Assembly: GCA_905214605.1 (NCBI GenBank)
Contig: CAJMMY010000003.1
Coordinates: 1-25,589 of the forward strand
Source of the DNA: an uncultured bacterium
GTDB taxonomy: Bacteria > Bacillota_A > Clostridia > Oscillospirales > Oscillospiraceae
Direction: 5' to 3'
DNA: 25,589 bases
Numbering within the stretch: the stretch's first letter is position 1; each line of letters begins with the position of its first letter. The notes under the pieces were generated by a model that was given only the letters and a program-made list of their open reading frames with translations, was not told where the DNA came from and did no database searches. Below, piece after piece: positions 15,347-24,242 of this stretch. Made by a program: the position numbers and the translations under genes.

Positions 15347-16612
15347 TTAAACCTCCAGATTTGCCAGTTTTTCAATGGTCAGACGGTAAATTTCCCCGGC
15401 TTGGAACAAATCCTCCAGCAGGATATATTCGTCCTGCTGATGCTCGGTGCATTCCCGACCGGGCTGCATGGGACCGAACGCCACAATGCCGGGCATTGCC
15501 CGGGCATAGGTGCCGCCGCCGATGACCATCGGCTCGGTGGTATCTCCGGTGACCTGACGGTACACCGCCAGCATTTCCTGAATCACCTTGCCGTTTTTGT
15601 CCATGTAAATGGGTTTCATGTCTTCCACATTTTCCACGGAAATTCCGTAGGGGGCGCAAGCCGTTTCAATGGCGGTCTGCACCTGCTCCCGGGTAAAGGT
15701 CACGGGGTTGCGGATATCCAGTACCAGAACCACGTTTTCTCCCTGGATGCGAATCGTACCGGCATTCAGCGTCAGACCGCCGCTGGGCTCGTCCGTAAAT
15801 CCGCAGCCCATTTTTGCACCGGTATCGTCCATGCCGATGTGCTTGTTGTAAAACTCCACCAGCGGGCTGTTCACGCCGTCAGCAGCCAACTGCTCCATCA
15901 GTACGCTGATGCCGTTTTTGCCTTTTTCCGGGGTGCTGGCATGAGCCGTTTTGCCCTCTGCGGCATAGGACTTGCCGTTTACCACCGCTTTGCCCCAGCC
16001 GGGCACCATATTGGCTGCATCGCCGCCGGAAATTTCTTCCAGACCCGCCGCAGCTTTGGGCATGGTCAGCCGGAAGTTCAGAATGCCCTTTTCGCCGTAA
16101 ATGGCGGGGAAATCCGCGTCCGGGGTAAAGCCGAACACCGGCAGCTGGGCATGGGCCTTGTAATATTCCATATCGGTCCAGTCGCCGCTTTCCTCGCTCT
16201 GACCGAAAATCAGACGCACCCGGCGGTTCAGCGGCACACCGCTGTCCTGCAAATCCTTCATGGCAAACAATGCTGCCAAAGTGGGACCTTTATCGTCCAC
16301 GGCGCCCCGACCATACAGCCGGTCGCCGCAAATTTCGCCTTTGGGGTTGTGGGTCCAGCCCTCGCCCACGGGCACCACGTCCAAATGACCCAGAATGCCC
16401 ACAATTTCGTCGCCCTGACCGATTTCCGCCCAAGCCACATTGCCGTCCAGATTTTCGGTGCGAATGCCCAGTTCCCGGCACAGATTCAGCACATAGTCCA
16501 ATGCCTGCGCCGGAGCGGTGCCGTAAGGGTGCTGGTCGTCCGGGTCCACATTTGCCACGCTCTCAATGGCCATCAGACCCAAAAGCGCGTCCAGAAACTT
16601 CTGTTTCTCCAT
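15347..16612 (-). CDS. M20-family dipeptidase (PepV/Sapep-like)
   Basis: The protein has 421 residues. Metal ligands of the M20 zinc peptidases are visible: H and D in GHLDVVPVGEGW, D in RGAVDDKGP, the Glu pair in FGQSEESGDW, D in TPDADFPA and H in CTEHQQDEY near the C-terminus. The lid or dimerisation domain lies between. The family cleaves dipeptides and related small peptides in the cytoplasm, using two zinc or manganese ions. The ATG at 16612 follows AAAGGAG by six bases. Upstream in-frame codons fall in the DUF917 gene and were rejected. Its place after a peptide transporter fits hydrolysis of the imported peptide. Confidence 0.9.
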   Translation of the reverse strand: MEKQKFLDALLGLMAIESVANVDPDDQHPYGTAPAQALDYVLNLCRELGIRTENLDGNVAWAEIGQGDEIVGILGHLDVVPVGEGWTHNPKGEICGDRLYGRGAVDDKGPTLAALFAMKDLQDSGVPLNRRVRLIFGQSEESGDWTDMEYYKAHAQLPVFGFTPDADFPAIYGEKGILNFRLTMPKAAAGLEEISGGDAANMVPGWGKAVVNGKSYAAEGKTAHASTPEKGKNGISVLMEQLAADGVNSPLVEFYNKHIGMDDTGAKMGCGFTDEPSGGLTLNAGTIRIQGENVVLVLDIRNPVTFTREQVQTAIETACAPYGISVENVEDMKPIYMDKNGKVIQEMLAVYRQVTGDTTEPMVIGGGTYARAMPGIVAFGPMQPGRECTEHQQDEYILLEDLFQAGEIYRLTIEKLANLEV

Positions 16613-16641
16613 GATAATCTCCTTTGTATCGGTGCTGCCGC

Positions 16642-17739
16642 TCAGCAGTAAGGCGTGTATTCCACGTCGTAGCCAAAGCTCTTCGGTCCGAACACTTCCA
16701 GGCCCCGTTCCGTTTTCCATTCCTCCGGAGCCGGCAGCGCCGTCACAGCCACGTGCTCGCCCACTTTTGCGTAGGGATTCAGCTGGGGCATCTGCTCATC
16801 TTGATTAAATACGCAAATCAGATCCGGCACGGTAACGAAATATTCTCCGTCCAGCCAGCTGATGATGTTCTCGTTCTGATACCAGATGTGCAGGGTGTGA
16901 CCCTCGTAAGCGCCGGTGCCGGTGATGACGGTATCACCGAAGGTATAGCCGTCCCGGGTTTCGTAGCCGCTTTCCGCCACGATGCCCTCAAACATCATTT
17001 TGCCCTTGCCGGTTTCGGTGACGGCAGCCACATAATCGCCGCCGTTGGCTTTGGTTTCCCGGAATGCCTTGCCGATGGCCTCTGCATAAGAAATCGCGCC
17101 GCGAATCACGGCATTCTTCAGCACCTCGGCAGTATTCACATGGTCCATAACGGCAATGGTGTTCTGGCTGACCACAGCCAGAGCGCGCACCATATCCTCG
17201 CCCCGCTCATCATCAAATACATTGGTGAACACAGCGCCTTCGCCGAATTTGTTCATCACGCTCATGGGGCACATCGGCACGCCCTGCAGGAAGTAGGTGG
17301 AGTGCTGCAGCGCAGGGACGCTCCGTCCGGCAGGGTCTCCGTCCATAATGCAGCGGCCGGTCATTGCGCCCACATAAAATGCCGTTGCGGTATTGCCGCC
17401 GCCCAGCTCCGTGGAAATCACGGCGGAGACTTCCTTGCCCAGGAACTGCTCCAGCTGTTTCATGCACAGAATGTAAAAGCTTTCGTCCGTCTCTTTCAGG
17501 CGGGCATACTTTTTGACTTCTTCCTCCGTCAGAGGGCTGATGGCGCCGCAGGCATAGGGGGTGCCGATGACGGCGTCCGGATCCATTTCCGCGAAGTCGG
17601 CCAATTTGAATTCCTTGCCGGCCTGCAACGCCTCGTCAATCATCGCAATGCCCTCGTCCAGACTACCGCCGCCGCCGGTGCCCAGAATGGCTGCGCCGTA
17701 CAGGATATTCATCAGGTCTTCCCGATTCAAAATTCTCAT
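16642..17739 (-). CDS. DUF917 family protein (S-methyl-thiohydantoin desulfurase-like)
   Basis: The protein has 365 residues, the full length of DUF917. It opens with the family mark LYGAAILGTGGGGSLDEG, followed by VIGTPYACGAISPLTEEE and STELGGGNTATAFYVGAMTGRCIMDGDPAGRSVPALQHSTYF. Members are often next to hydantoinase-type ring-opening enzymes. The Pfam name S-Me-THD records an association with S-methyl-thiohydantoin desulfurisation. No hydantoinase gene is in this window. Its start overlaps the nitroreductase stop (ATGA, 17736-17739), so the two are translated together. The actual reaction here is unknown. Confidence 0.82.
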   Translation of the reverse strand: MRILNREDLMNILYGAAILGTGGGGSLDEGIAMIDEALQAGKEFKLADFAEMDPDAVIGTPYACGAISPLTEEEVKKYARLKETDESFYILCMKQLEQFLGKEVSAVISTELGGGNTATAFYVGAMTGRCIMDGDPAGRSVPALQHSTYFLQGVPMCPMSVMNKFGEGAVFTNVFDDERGEDMVRALAVVSQNTIAVMDHVNTAEVLKNAVIRGAISYAEAIGKAFRETKANGGDYVAAVTETGKGKMMFEGIVAESGYETRDGYTFGDTVITGTGAYEGHTLHIWYQNENIISWLDGEYFVTVPDLICVFNQDEQMPQLNPYAKVGEHVAVTALPAPEEWKTERGLEVFGPKSFGYDVEYTPYC

Positions 17740-18605
17740 ACTGTATCCTCCTCATATTCAGATTCCAGCCAACGGAATCCATGTTGTTTGAAATACTGCA
17801 AATATTCCCCATTGGTCATGTGATTCGGTAGCTGCTGATAGAGATAGTAGCAGCCGAGCCAATATTGATAGGAACCCATCCAGCCTTTTTGCGCAATGTC
17901 CTGCCGCACCCGTTCGGCATACTCCGCTCCGTGGAGCAGTTCCGCCGTGGCGCAGCATTTTTCCAGTTGTTTCTCGCTGGCTGTGAATTTCTGCCAACGG
18001 TTATGCTGCCGATAGGCGGCATATACCTGCTCCGGAGTCCGTTCTTGATAATAGTCTTCATGCACCAACAGGTCCGGAGAATATTTCGGCGGCTGTTTCC
18101 GGGGGGATTTCGGCCAACCGAATGTCAGGAGTATCACCGGGAACACCCGCTCCGGCAAACGGAGCAATTCGGTTACCTGGTCCATGGCGTTGAGTACGTT
18201 GCCGATGTAGCAGCTGCCCAGATGCTCGGACTCCGCCGCCAGCACCATGGTCTGGGCAGCAATCATCACGTCGGCAATGCCCATCACAAAATTTTCAAAC
18301 TGGTCGGTTTCCTGAAAGGGTGCCGGTTCGATTTCCCGGGTCTGGTCCATACGGTGATAGTCCACACAAAGCACCAAGCACTCCGGCGCGGCAATAATGA
18401 ACTGCTGCCCCCGGCAAACCTTGGTCAGCACTTTCCGCACCTCCGGGTCTTTCACCCGAATGATGCTGTAATTTTGAAATCCGCCGGCAGAGGGCGCCTT
18501 GCAGCCCGCCTCCAGCACCCGTCGGAATACCTCCTCTGGGATTGGCTCCGGACGGTATGCCCGACAGCTGGCGCGATGGGCAACCAGATGATAAAAATCG
18601 TTCAT
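17736..18605 (-). CDS. Nitroreductase-family flavoprotein with C-terminal extension
   Basis: The protein has 289 residues. The nitroreductase fold is in about 1-205: HRASCRAYRPEPIPEEVFRRVLEAG with the FMN-phosphate contacts, APSAGGFQNYSIIRV, MGIADVMIAAQTMVLAAESEHLGSCYIG and the strand PVILLTFGWP. Family members bind FMN and use NAD(P)H to reduce nitro groups, quinones or conjugated double bonds. Residues about 206-289 form an extra basic and aromatic tail (QQLPNHMTNGEYLQYFKQHGF) that I do not recognise. The ATG at 18605 overlaps the transporter ATPase stop (ATGA, 18602-18605). Co-translation with the transporter suggests it acts on the imported substrate. Confidence 0.88.
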   Translation of the reverse strand: MNDFYHLVAHRASCRAYRPEPIPEEVFRRVLEAGCKAPSAGGFQNYSIIRVKDPEVRKVLTKVCRGQQFIIAAPECLVLCVDYHRMDQTREIEPAPFQETDQFENFVMGIADVMIAAQTMVLAAESEHLGSCYIGNVLNAMDQVTELLRLPERVFPVILLTFGWPKSPRKQPPKYSPDLLVHEDYYQERTPEQVYAAYRQHNRWQKFTASEKQLEKCCATAELLHGAEYAERVRQDIAQKGWMGSYQYWLGCYYLYQQLPNHMTNGEYLQYFKQHGFRWLESEYEEDTV

Positions 18606-20398
18606 AGCTGCTCCCAATCCTGCGCCCGGATGCAGCTGACCCAATGGCCGTTGCCCAAATTCTCGGGCACGGGTGCCTGACAGCTGCAGTTCTCGCAGGC
18701 ATAGGCACACCGCTGATGGAATGCACAGCCGGGAGGCGGGTCAATGGGGCTGGGAATCTGACCCTCCAGCGTCTTCAAACCGTCCATACCCCGGGTGGTC
18801 AGTGTGGGAATGGAGTCAAACAGCGCTTTGGTGTAAGGGTGACGAGGGTGAGAGAAAATCTCCTCCGCCGGTCCGAACTCCACAATCTTGCCCAGATACA
18901 TAATCGCAATCTTGTTTGCCAGTTCATGAACCACACCCAAGTCATGGCTGATGAGAATGTTGGTCAGCTGGAATTGTTTCCGCAGATTTTTAATCAGCTC
19001 CAGAATCTGCGCCTGGCTGAACACGTCAATGGAGCTGGTGGGCTCGTCCAGAACCACCAGCTTGGGATTCGATGCCAAAGACCGGGCAATGGCAATCCGC
19101 TGCCGCTGTCCGCCGGAAAATTCGTGGGGATACTTGTAGCAGGCATCGGCGGGAATTCCCACCATTTCCAGCAGCTGCTCCACACGTTTCAGACGTTCCG
19201 CCTCGCCCAGCTTTTCGTACACATCAATGGGTTCTGCCACAATGTCCTTGATCAGCCACCGGGGATTCAGAGACCAGTAGGGGTCCTGAAACACAATCTG
19301 CACATTCTTCCGGAAAGCATTGCCGCCCTTTTTGGCATCGGCAAATACGTCCTCTCCCTCAAAATATACCTTGCCCTCCGTGGGCTCAAACAGGTTCAGA
19401 ATGGTGTTCACCAGCGTGGACTTGCCGCAGCCGGATTCGCCCACGATGCCCAATACTTCGCCCTTGTTCAAGGTAAAGCTCACATCGTCCACAGCTTTCA
19501 GCGTCAGATGTTTCTGGTGCCGCAGCTCGTCATTGATGTCAAAATACTTTTTCAGATGCTCCACCCGCAGCAGCTCTTCCCCGGTCTCGATGACCTCAGC
19601 CTGCTTGCTCTCGGTACGCACTGCGTCAATCAGCACCTTGGTATATTCCTGCTGAGGATTTGCAATCAATTCCCCGGTGGTGTTCTCTTCGATAATCTTG
19701 CCGCCGTAGAGAATGCCTACCCGGTCGCAGAACGCAGACACCAGAGACAGGTTGTTGGCAATAAACAGCACGGTCATGTTGTGGGTCTGCTGCAATTCTT
19801 TCAGCAGTTTCAGAATACTTGCCTGAATGGTCACGTCCAGATTACGGGTCGGCTCATCGGCAATCAGAAATTCCGCACCGCAAGCCAGTGCCAACGCAAT
19901 GATGACACGCTGCCGCTGTCCGCCGGAAAGCTGATGGGGGTATTTATTCATCACGCTGCCTGCATCGGCCAGTTTGACCTCTTCCAACAGCTTTTTAGCC
20001 TGCTCCTGGGCCGGCTTTTTCTTCATGCCCTTATTCTGCTGCCGAATGACGTCCGTCATAATGGTGCCCACGGTGAACACCGGGTTCAGACAGCTCATAG
20101 GGTCCTGGAAAATCATGGCAATTTTTTTGCCCCGGATTTCCCGCTGCATCTGTTTTTCTTTCAGCGCCAGCAGGTTCTGACCGTCCAGCAAAATTTCGCC
20201 GGACTCAATGCTGCCCGGGGGGCAGCGCAGCAATTTCTGCACCGCCAGGGCCAAAACGGTCTTGCCTTGTCCGGATTCGCCCACCAGACCGTAGGTTTCT
20301 CCCTTTTCGATGGCCATGTGTTCAATGTCCAGAACCGTTTTCGTGCCTTCAAAGGAGTGGTGGTCGATTCGCAGATTGTTGATTTCAAAATAAGACAT
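18602..20398 (-). CDS. Fused double ATPase of a dipeptide/oligopeptide ABC transporter (DppD-DppF type)
   Basis: The protein has 598 residues with two ATPase domains (about 1-265 and 270-535), a fusion seen also in GsiA-like proteins. Domain 1 has Walker A GESGQGKT, Q-loop IFQDPMSCLNP, signature LSGGQRQR and Walker B FLIADEPTRNLD. Domain 2 has Walker A GESGCGKST, IVFQDPYWSLNPRW, FSGGQRQRIAIARSL and VVLDEPTSSID. The C-terminal tail (GCAFHQRCAYACENCSC...SCI) is the Cys-rich oligopeptide-transporter extension, reported in OppD-type ATPases to hold an iron-sulfur cluster. It should energise the two permeases encoded just upstream. The ATG at 20398 follows AAGGAGG. Confidence 0.93.
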   Translation of the reverse strand: MSYFEINNLRIDHHSFEGTKTVLDIEHMAIEKGETYGLVGESGQGKTVLALAVQKLLRCPPGSIESGEILLDGQNLLALKEKQMQREIRGKKIAMIFQDPMSCLNPVFTVGTIMTDVIRQQNKGMKKKPAQEQAKKLLEEVKLADAGSVMNKYPHQLSGGQRQRVIIALALACGAEFLIADEPTRNLDVTIQASILKLLKELQQTHNMTVLFIANNLSLVSAFCDRVGILYGGKIIEENTTGELIANPQQEYTKVLIDAVRTESKQAEVIETGEELLRVEHLKKYFDINDELRHQKHLTLKAVDDVSFTLNKGEVLGIVGESGCGKSTLVNTILNLFEPTEGKVYFEGEDVFADAKKGGNAFRKNVQIVFQDPYWSLNPRWLIKDIVAEPIDVYEKLGEAERLKRVEQLLEMVGIPADACYKYPHEFSGGQRQRIAIARSLASNPKLVVLDEPTSSIDVFSQAQILELIKNLRKQFQLTNILISHDLGVVHELANKIAIMYLGKIVEFGPAEEIFSHPRHPYTKALFDSIPTLTTRGMDGLKTLEGQIPSPIDPPPGCAFHQRCAYACENCSCQAPVPENLGNGHWVSCIRAQDWEQL

Positions 20399-20410
20399 AG
20401 CACACCCTCC

Positions 20411-21295
20411 TTATTTCTTCCGTGTTTTCGGGTCCAGAATCTCACGAATGGCATCACCCAGCAGGTTGAAACACAAAACCGTGATGAAAATGGCCAGACC
20501 GGGGAAAATGCAGTACCACCAGCTGTCCGGGAAAAACCGCCGGCCGGTGGAAATCATCAGACCCCATTCCGGTGTGGGCAGCTGTGCGCCCAGACCCAGG
20601 AAAGACAAGCTGGCCACCGTCAGAATGACGCCGCCGATGTCCATAGATGCCTGCACAATCACCGGGCTGATGCAGTTGGGAATAATATGCTTGAAGATGA
20701 TTTTCATGCGGGAGGTACCGATGGTTTCTGCCGCCTGCACGAATTTCCGTTCTTTCACGGAAATGGCTTGTCCGCGAACCAATCGGGTGTACCAAGGCCA
20801 CCAGGAAAGGGAAATTGCCAGAACCGCGTTGTTCAGACTGCTGCCCATCAGCGCCACCATGGCAATGGCCAACAGCAGCGGCGGAAAGCTCAAAAACACA
20901 TCGGTAACACGCATAATGACGTTATCCACCCAGCCGCCGAAGCTGCCGGCAATGGCGCCCAGAGGAATACCGATTACCAAAGACAGACCCACTGCGCACA
21001 ATGCGGCACGGAGAGAAACCCGGGTGCCGTACAGCACACGGCTGAAAATGTCGCGCCCCAGCTCGTCGGTGCCCATCCAATGCTGCGCACTGGGGGGCAG
21101 CAGCTTTTCCGATATGCGGGCGGCATCGGCGAAGTCCTCGGGATACGGCGCAATATACGGTGCCAGAATGGCAATCAGTGCCAACAGCACCAGAATAATC
21201 AACGCCAGCAGGCTCAGTTTGTTTCGAGAGAGCAGATACAGACTTTCCCGGAATCGTTTCAGGCGGGGTTTCGCTGTTTCAATAAAATTATTCAT
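20411..21295 (-). CDS. Dipeptide-type ABC transporter permease, DppC/OppC family
   Basis: The protein has 294 residues with about six TM helices. LSLLALIILVLLALIAILAPYIAPYP is the first helix. MGTDELGRDIFSRVLYGTRVSL is a strong family mark. The ATPase-contacting loop is VKERKFVQAAETIGTSRMKIIFKHIIPN, the EAA-type motif. The end WYCIFPGLAIFITVLCFNLLGDAIRE is also typical. It pairs with the DppB-type protein to form the membrane channel. The ATG at 21295 has GGAGGGG upstream. It follows dppB-like by 13 bases and precedes the ATPase gene by 12. Confidence 0.94.
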   Translation of the reverse strand: MNNFIETAKPRLKRFRESLYLLSRNKLSLLALIILVLLALIAILAPYIAPYPEDFADAARISEKLLPPSAQHWMGTDELGRDIFSRVLYGTRVSLRAALCAVGLSLVIGIPLGAIAGSFGGWVDNVIMRVTDVFLSFPPLLLAIAMVALMGSSLNNAVLAISLSWWPWYTRLVRGQAISVKERKFVQAAETIGTSRMKIIFKHIIPNCISPVIVQASMDIGGVILTVASLSFLGLGAQLPTPEWGLMISTGRRFFPDSWWYCIFPGLAIFITVLCFNLLGDAIREILDPKTRKK

Positions 21296-21308
21296 GCAGT
21301 TCCCCTCC

Positions 21309-22319
21309 TTACAGACGGACGCGGGGGTCCATGGCGATGATAATATCCGCCACCAGATTCAGAATGATATAGCACACGGCGCCGAACAGGGTAACGCCGA
21401 CAATGGCAGGGTAGTCCAAAGTGGTCACGGCGCTGGAAATGTAGCTGCCGATGCCCGGCCAAGAGAAAATTGCCTCCACAAGGAACGTATTCGTCAAGGT
21501 ATAACCCATAGACAGCGCTACGTCCGTTGCCGTGGTGCCCAAGCTGTTTTTCAGAGCGTATTTCCACAGCATTTTGGTGCCGCTCAAGCCGTAGCTGTGA
21601 CCGGCGGTGATGTAATCCTCGCCCAGGATTTCCAGCAGTGCGCTGCGGGTCATACGCGCCACCAGACCGATGGGGTACAGGGCAATGGTAATGCAGGGCA
21701 GAATGATATGCCGCAGTGCATCTCCGAACAGTGCAAACTTACCGGTGAGCAGGCAGTCCAGCAGCAGCATACCGCTGATATTGGGCACGGTGTCGAAAAT
21801 CGTTGCCTCCACGCTCAACCGGCCGCCGATGGGCAGCCATTGCAGGGTTTTATAGAAAATCAGCTGCAGGAACAGCGCCACCCAGAACGTGGGCAAGGAC
21901 ACCGCTCCGATGGAGAAGAATCGGCTGCAGTGGTCCAACATCTTATCTTTCTTCTTGGCTGAGTAAATGCCCAGCGGAATTCCCATGGCAACGGCCATCA
22001 CAAAAGCAACCAGCACCAGTTCCAAAGTTGCTGGAACGTACCGTTTCAGCTCCGTGGAAACGGGCTGATGGCTGTTCAGACTGTTGCCCAAATCGCCGTG
22101 AATCAAGTCATTCAGATAAATGACATATTGCTCCGGCAGGGATTTATCCAATCCCAGTTCAATCCGGGCAGCCTCCAGCTGCTCCGGAGTTGCCCGCTGT
22201 CCGGCCCATTTTGTCTCCGGGCTGGAGGGAATTACGCGGGCAATAAAGAATGTAATGGTAACCACGCCCAACAGCACCAGAAGGCTGCTGAGTACGCGTT
22301 TGACAATGTATTTGAACAT
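21309..22319 (-). CDS. Dipeptide-type ABC transporter permease, DppB/OppB family
   Basis: The protein has 336 residues and the typical start MFKYIVKRVLSSLLVLLGVVTITFFIARVIPSSP, with the N-terminal helix of the family. HGDLGNSLNSHQPV, GAVSLPTFWVALFLQLIFYK and ARMTRSALLEILGEDYITAGHSYGLS (the ATPase-contact loop) follow. It ends LGVTLFGAVCYIILNLVADIIIAMDPRVRL, the standard Dpp/Opp C-terminus. The ATG at 22319 follows AGGAG by eight bases. It is the first permease gene after the solute-binding protein. Confidence 0.94.
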   Translation of the reverse strand: MFKYIVKRVLSSLLVLLGVVTITFFIARVIPSSPETKWAGQRATPEQLEAARIELGLDKSLPEQYVIYLNDLIHGDLGNSLNSHQPVSTELKRYVPATLELVLVAFVMAVAMGIPLGIYSAKKKDKMLDHCSRFFSIGAVSLPTFWVALFLQLIFYKTLQWLPIGGRLSVEATIFDTVPNISGMLLLDCLLTGKFALFGDALRHIILPCITIALYPIGLVARMTRSALLEILGEDYITAGHSYGLSGTKMLWKYALKNSLGTTATDVALSMGYTLTNTFLVEAIFSWPGIGSYISSAVTTLDYPAIVGVTLFGAVCYIILNLVADIIIAMDPRVRL

Positions 22320-22381
22320 GGGGTTAACTCCTCATTTCGGTCAGAATCTCTCCGGGGAGAGTTCTCCTTAGAAACACCAAA

Positions 22382-22410
22382 ATGGCACCCCCGTTTTCCG
22401 GAGGTACCAT
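22382..22410 (-). terminator. Weak hairpin between the solute-binding and permease genes
   Basis: On the minus strand ATGG-ACC-CC segments pair across mismatches (22382-22410) and TTTT follows. A leaky terminator here would give more transcript for the binding protein than for the permeases, a common arrangement. A second small stem, CTCTCC with GGAGAG, lies at about 22347-22362. Confidence 0.45.
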
Positions 22411-22433
22411 CTGGATTACGTCAGACGATATAA

Positions 22434-24026
22434 TTATTTGCGGGTGATATTGTAGTACTGAATTGCGAAGGAGTAAGAGGGGTTCTCGCTGACGCCCTCA
22501 ATGGTGTTGCTCACCACGTAGGTGTGCATCTGGTCATACAGGTTCAGCAGATATGCCTTGTCAGCCACAATCTTCTGCGCCTCCACGTAATCGGCCTCGG
22601 CAACACTACGGTCGGTGACGGTCTTGTTGACAGCATCGTCAATCAGAGCGTCCAGCTGCGGGTCATTCAGATAGCTCAGGTTATAAACAACGGTATCCTC
22701 GCTGTGCAGCAGAGAAGTGAACCAGCTCACAGGGTCTGCATAGTCGGGCCACCAGATGAACACGAACATATCCTGCCGGTCTGCGGGATTGGTGTTCTGT
22801 GCCTGAGACCACTGCTGGTCCCACTCCATGCTGCGCAGTTCCAGATCAATGCCCAGTTTCTTCAGATTCACCTGATACAGCTGCATGGCGCTTGCGTACT
22901 CATCGTTGCCGTTCATGTAAGTAACCGTCAGTTTCAGACCATTGGTGTCCACGCCGGACTTGGTCAGATATTCCTGTGCCTTGTCCAGATCGCAGGTGTA
23001 CTGGGGCACATCGTCGCTGTGACCCCACAGTCCCTTGGGCACCATGCCCACGGACTGCTCGGCATTGCCGTTCATGATTTCGTTCACGGTTTCCTCATAG
23101 GGGAATGCGTAAGCCAGAGCCTTACGGAAGTCCTCATTGTCGCAGGGAGCCACCTGCGTGTTCAGGAACATCACCACGTTGTTGAACGTTTCGGACTGAC
23201 AGGTGTAAACCTTATCGGTCTGGGGTTTCAGTGCGTTCAGATCGGTTGCGGAGAACTCGCAGGACAGCTGGCACTCGCCGGTTTCCATCATCTGGCGGCG
23301 GGCGCTGGACTCTGCCACTTCTTTGATAACAACGTTCTTGTACTGGTTATCCTTCCAACCGCCGCGGTAATCCTCGTAGGCTTTCAGAACCACGGAATCG
23401 CCGGTCGCCTGGGCAATCATGTACGGACCGGAACCGCCGTCATGACCCTCGTTGAACCATTCGGTGGTCTGGTCGATGACGCTGTCGGACATGATGTAAG
23501 CAGCATAGCCCGCGGAGCAGACCAAGTCCATTGCGCAGGGATAGCCGCAGGTAAAGGTCACTTCGTATTCGCCGGTAGCCTCCACCTTGCCGCCGTTAGA
23601 TGCCTGCACGGCGTCCCAGATATAAGCGCCGCCCTGGCCCAGTTTCATGGCGCGTTCCACGGAGTTCACCACCTGCTGAGCAGTCATTTTGGAACCATCG
23701 TGGAAGGTCACATCGTCCCGGAGCTGGAAGGTCCAGACCGTACCGTCCTCGTTCTTCGTCCATTCGGTGGCCAGCAGGGGGTCCACTTCGCCGGTCTCGG
23801 AATTGTAGCGGGTCAAAGTCTCATAAACATTCTGCAGGGTCATAATGCCGTTGGAATACTCCGTGCTGGGGTCCAAGGTGACATAAGGTGCAGAGTTGTG
23901 AGTATGGTACAGAATCTGAGAGTTGCCGGAGCCGTTACCGGAACCGGATTCGCCCTTGTCTCCGCCGCAGGCGGTAAGGGTGAGCAGCATACCCAGAGAC
24001 AGAACCAGAGCAGTCAAACGCTTCAT
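22434..24026 (-). CDS. Family 5 extracellular solute-binding lipoprotein (DppA/OppA type)
   Basis: The protein has 530 residues from the ATG at 24026. A lipoprotein signal ends in LTAC with the acylated Cys near residue 20, followed by a Gly/Ser-rich spacer. The mature part is typical of peptide-binding family 5: LDPSTEYSNGIMTLQNVYETLTRYNSETGEVDPLLATEWTKNEDGTVWTFQLRDDVTFHDGSKMTAQQVVNSVERAM, then GSGPYMI and the domain with KALAYAFPYEETVNEIMNGNAEQSVGMVPKGLWGH. It should capture peptides or related compounds outside the cell. GGAG lies nine bases before 24026; the in-frame ATG at 24035 abuts this ribosome site and was not chosen. Confidence 0.94.
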   Translation of the reverse strand: MKRLTALVLSLGMLLTLTACGGDKGESGSGNGSGNSQILYHTHNSAPYVTLDPSTEYSNGIMTLQNVYETLTRYNSETGEVDPLLATEWTKNEDGTVWTFQLRDDVTFHDGSKMTAQQVVNSVERAMKLGQGGAYIWDAVQASNGGKVEATGEYEVTFTCGYPCAMDLVCSAGYAAYIMSDSVIDQTTEWFNEGHDGGSGPYMIAQATGDSVVLKAYEDYRGGWKDNQYKNVVIKEVAESSARRQMMETGECQLSCEFSATDLNALKPQTDKVYTCQSETFNNVVMFLNTQVAPCDNEDFRKALAYAFPYEETVNEIMNGNAEQSVGMVPKGLWGHSDDVPQYTCDLDKAQEYLTKSGVDTNGLKLTVTYMNGNDEYASAMQLYQVNLKKLGIDLELRSMEWDQQWSQAQNTNPADRQDMFVFIWWPDYADPVSWFTSLLHSEDTVVYNLSYLNDPQLDALIDDAVNKTVTDRSVAEADYVEAQKIVADKAYLLNLYDQMHTYVVSNTIEGVSENPSYSFAIQYYNITRK

Positions 24027-24060
24027 TCTTTTCATCTCCAAATTTCTCTTGATAATATGC

Positions 24061-24077
24061 TTTCGGATCAACCGAAA
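24061..24077 (-). promoter_or_regulatory. Leader hairpin at the 5' end of the peptide-operon transcript
   Basis: TTTCGG (24061-24066) pairs with CCGAAA (24072-24077) around a five-base loop. It lies directly downstream of the -10 box, close to the expected 5' end, and could protect the transcript. Confidence 0.4.
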
Positions 24078-24086
24078 TATGGGAAT

Positions 24087-24115
24087 ATTATACGTTTTCA
24101 TTTTAACCATTGCAA
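24087..24115 (-). promoter_or_regulatory. Promoter of the peptide operon (TTGCAA - 17 bp - TATAAT)
   Basis: On the minus strand TTGCAA (24110-24115) and a perfect TATAAT (24087-24092) are 17 bp apart. It drives the eight-gene unit from the solute-binding protein to the M29-fold gene. Confidence 0.8.
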
Positions 24116-24205
24116 GAATTCTTTGTATATTTTCTCATATTTTGTCAAAACGCGCAAAATCAGGTTCATTTTCAGCATTTTTAGCGGTTTCATTGCATAT
24201 CCCTT

Positions 24206-24242
24206 ACAAAAGAACAGCCGGCTTACTGCTGTAAACCGGCTG
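24206..24242 (-). terminator. Probable terminator of the small lipoprotein gene
   Basis: CAGCCGG (24215-24221) pairs with CCGGCTG (24236-24242), extended by TTAC/GTAA around a TGCT loop. On the minus strand TTCTTTTG follows. It is about 100 bases after the stop of the lipoprotein gene. Confidence 0.6.

Noticed and set aside
18644..21340. An 898-residue plus-strand open frame opposite the ABC transporter genes
   Set aside because: It is the reverse complement of a fused ATPase with Walker A/B and signature motifs and of a permease; the translation shows only low-complexity shadow sequence.
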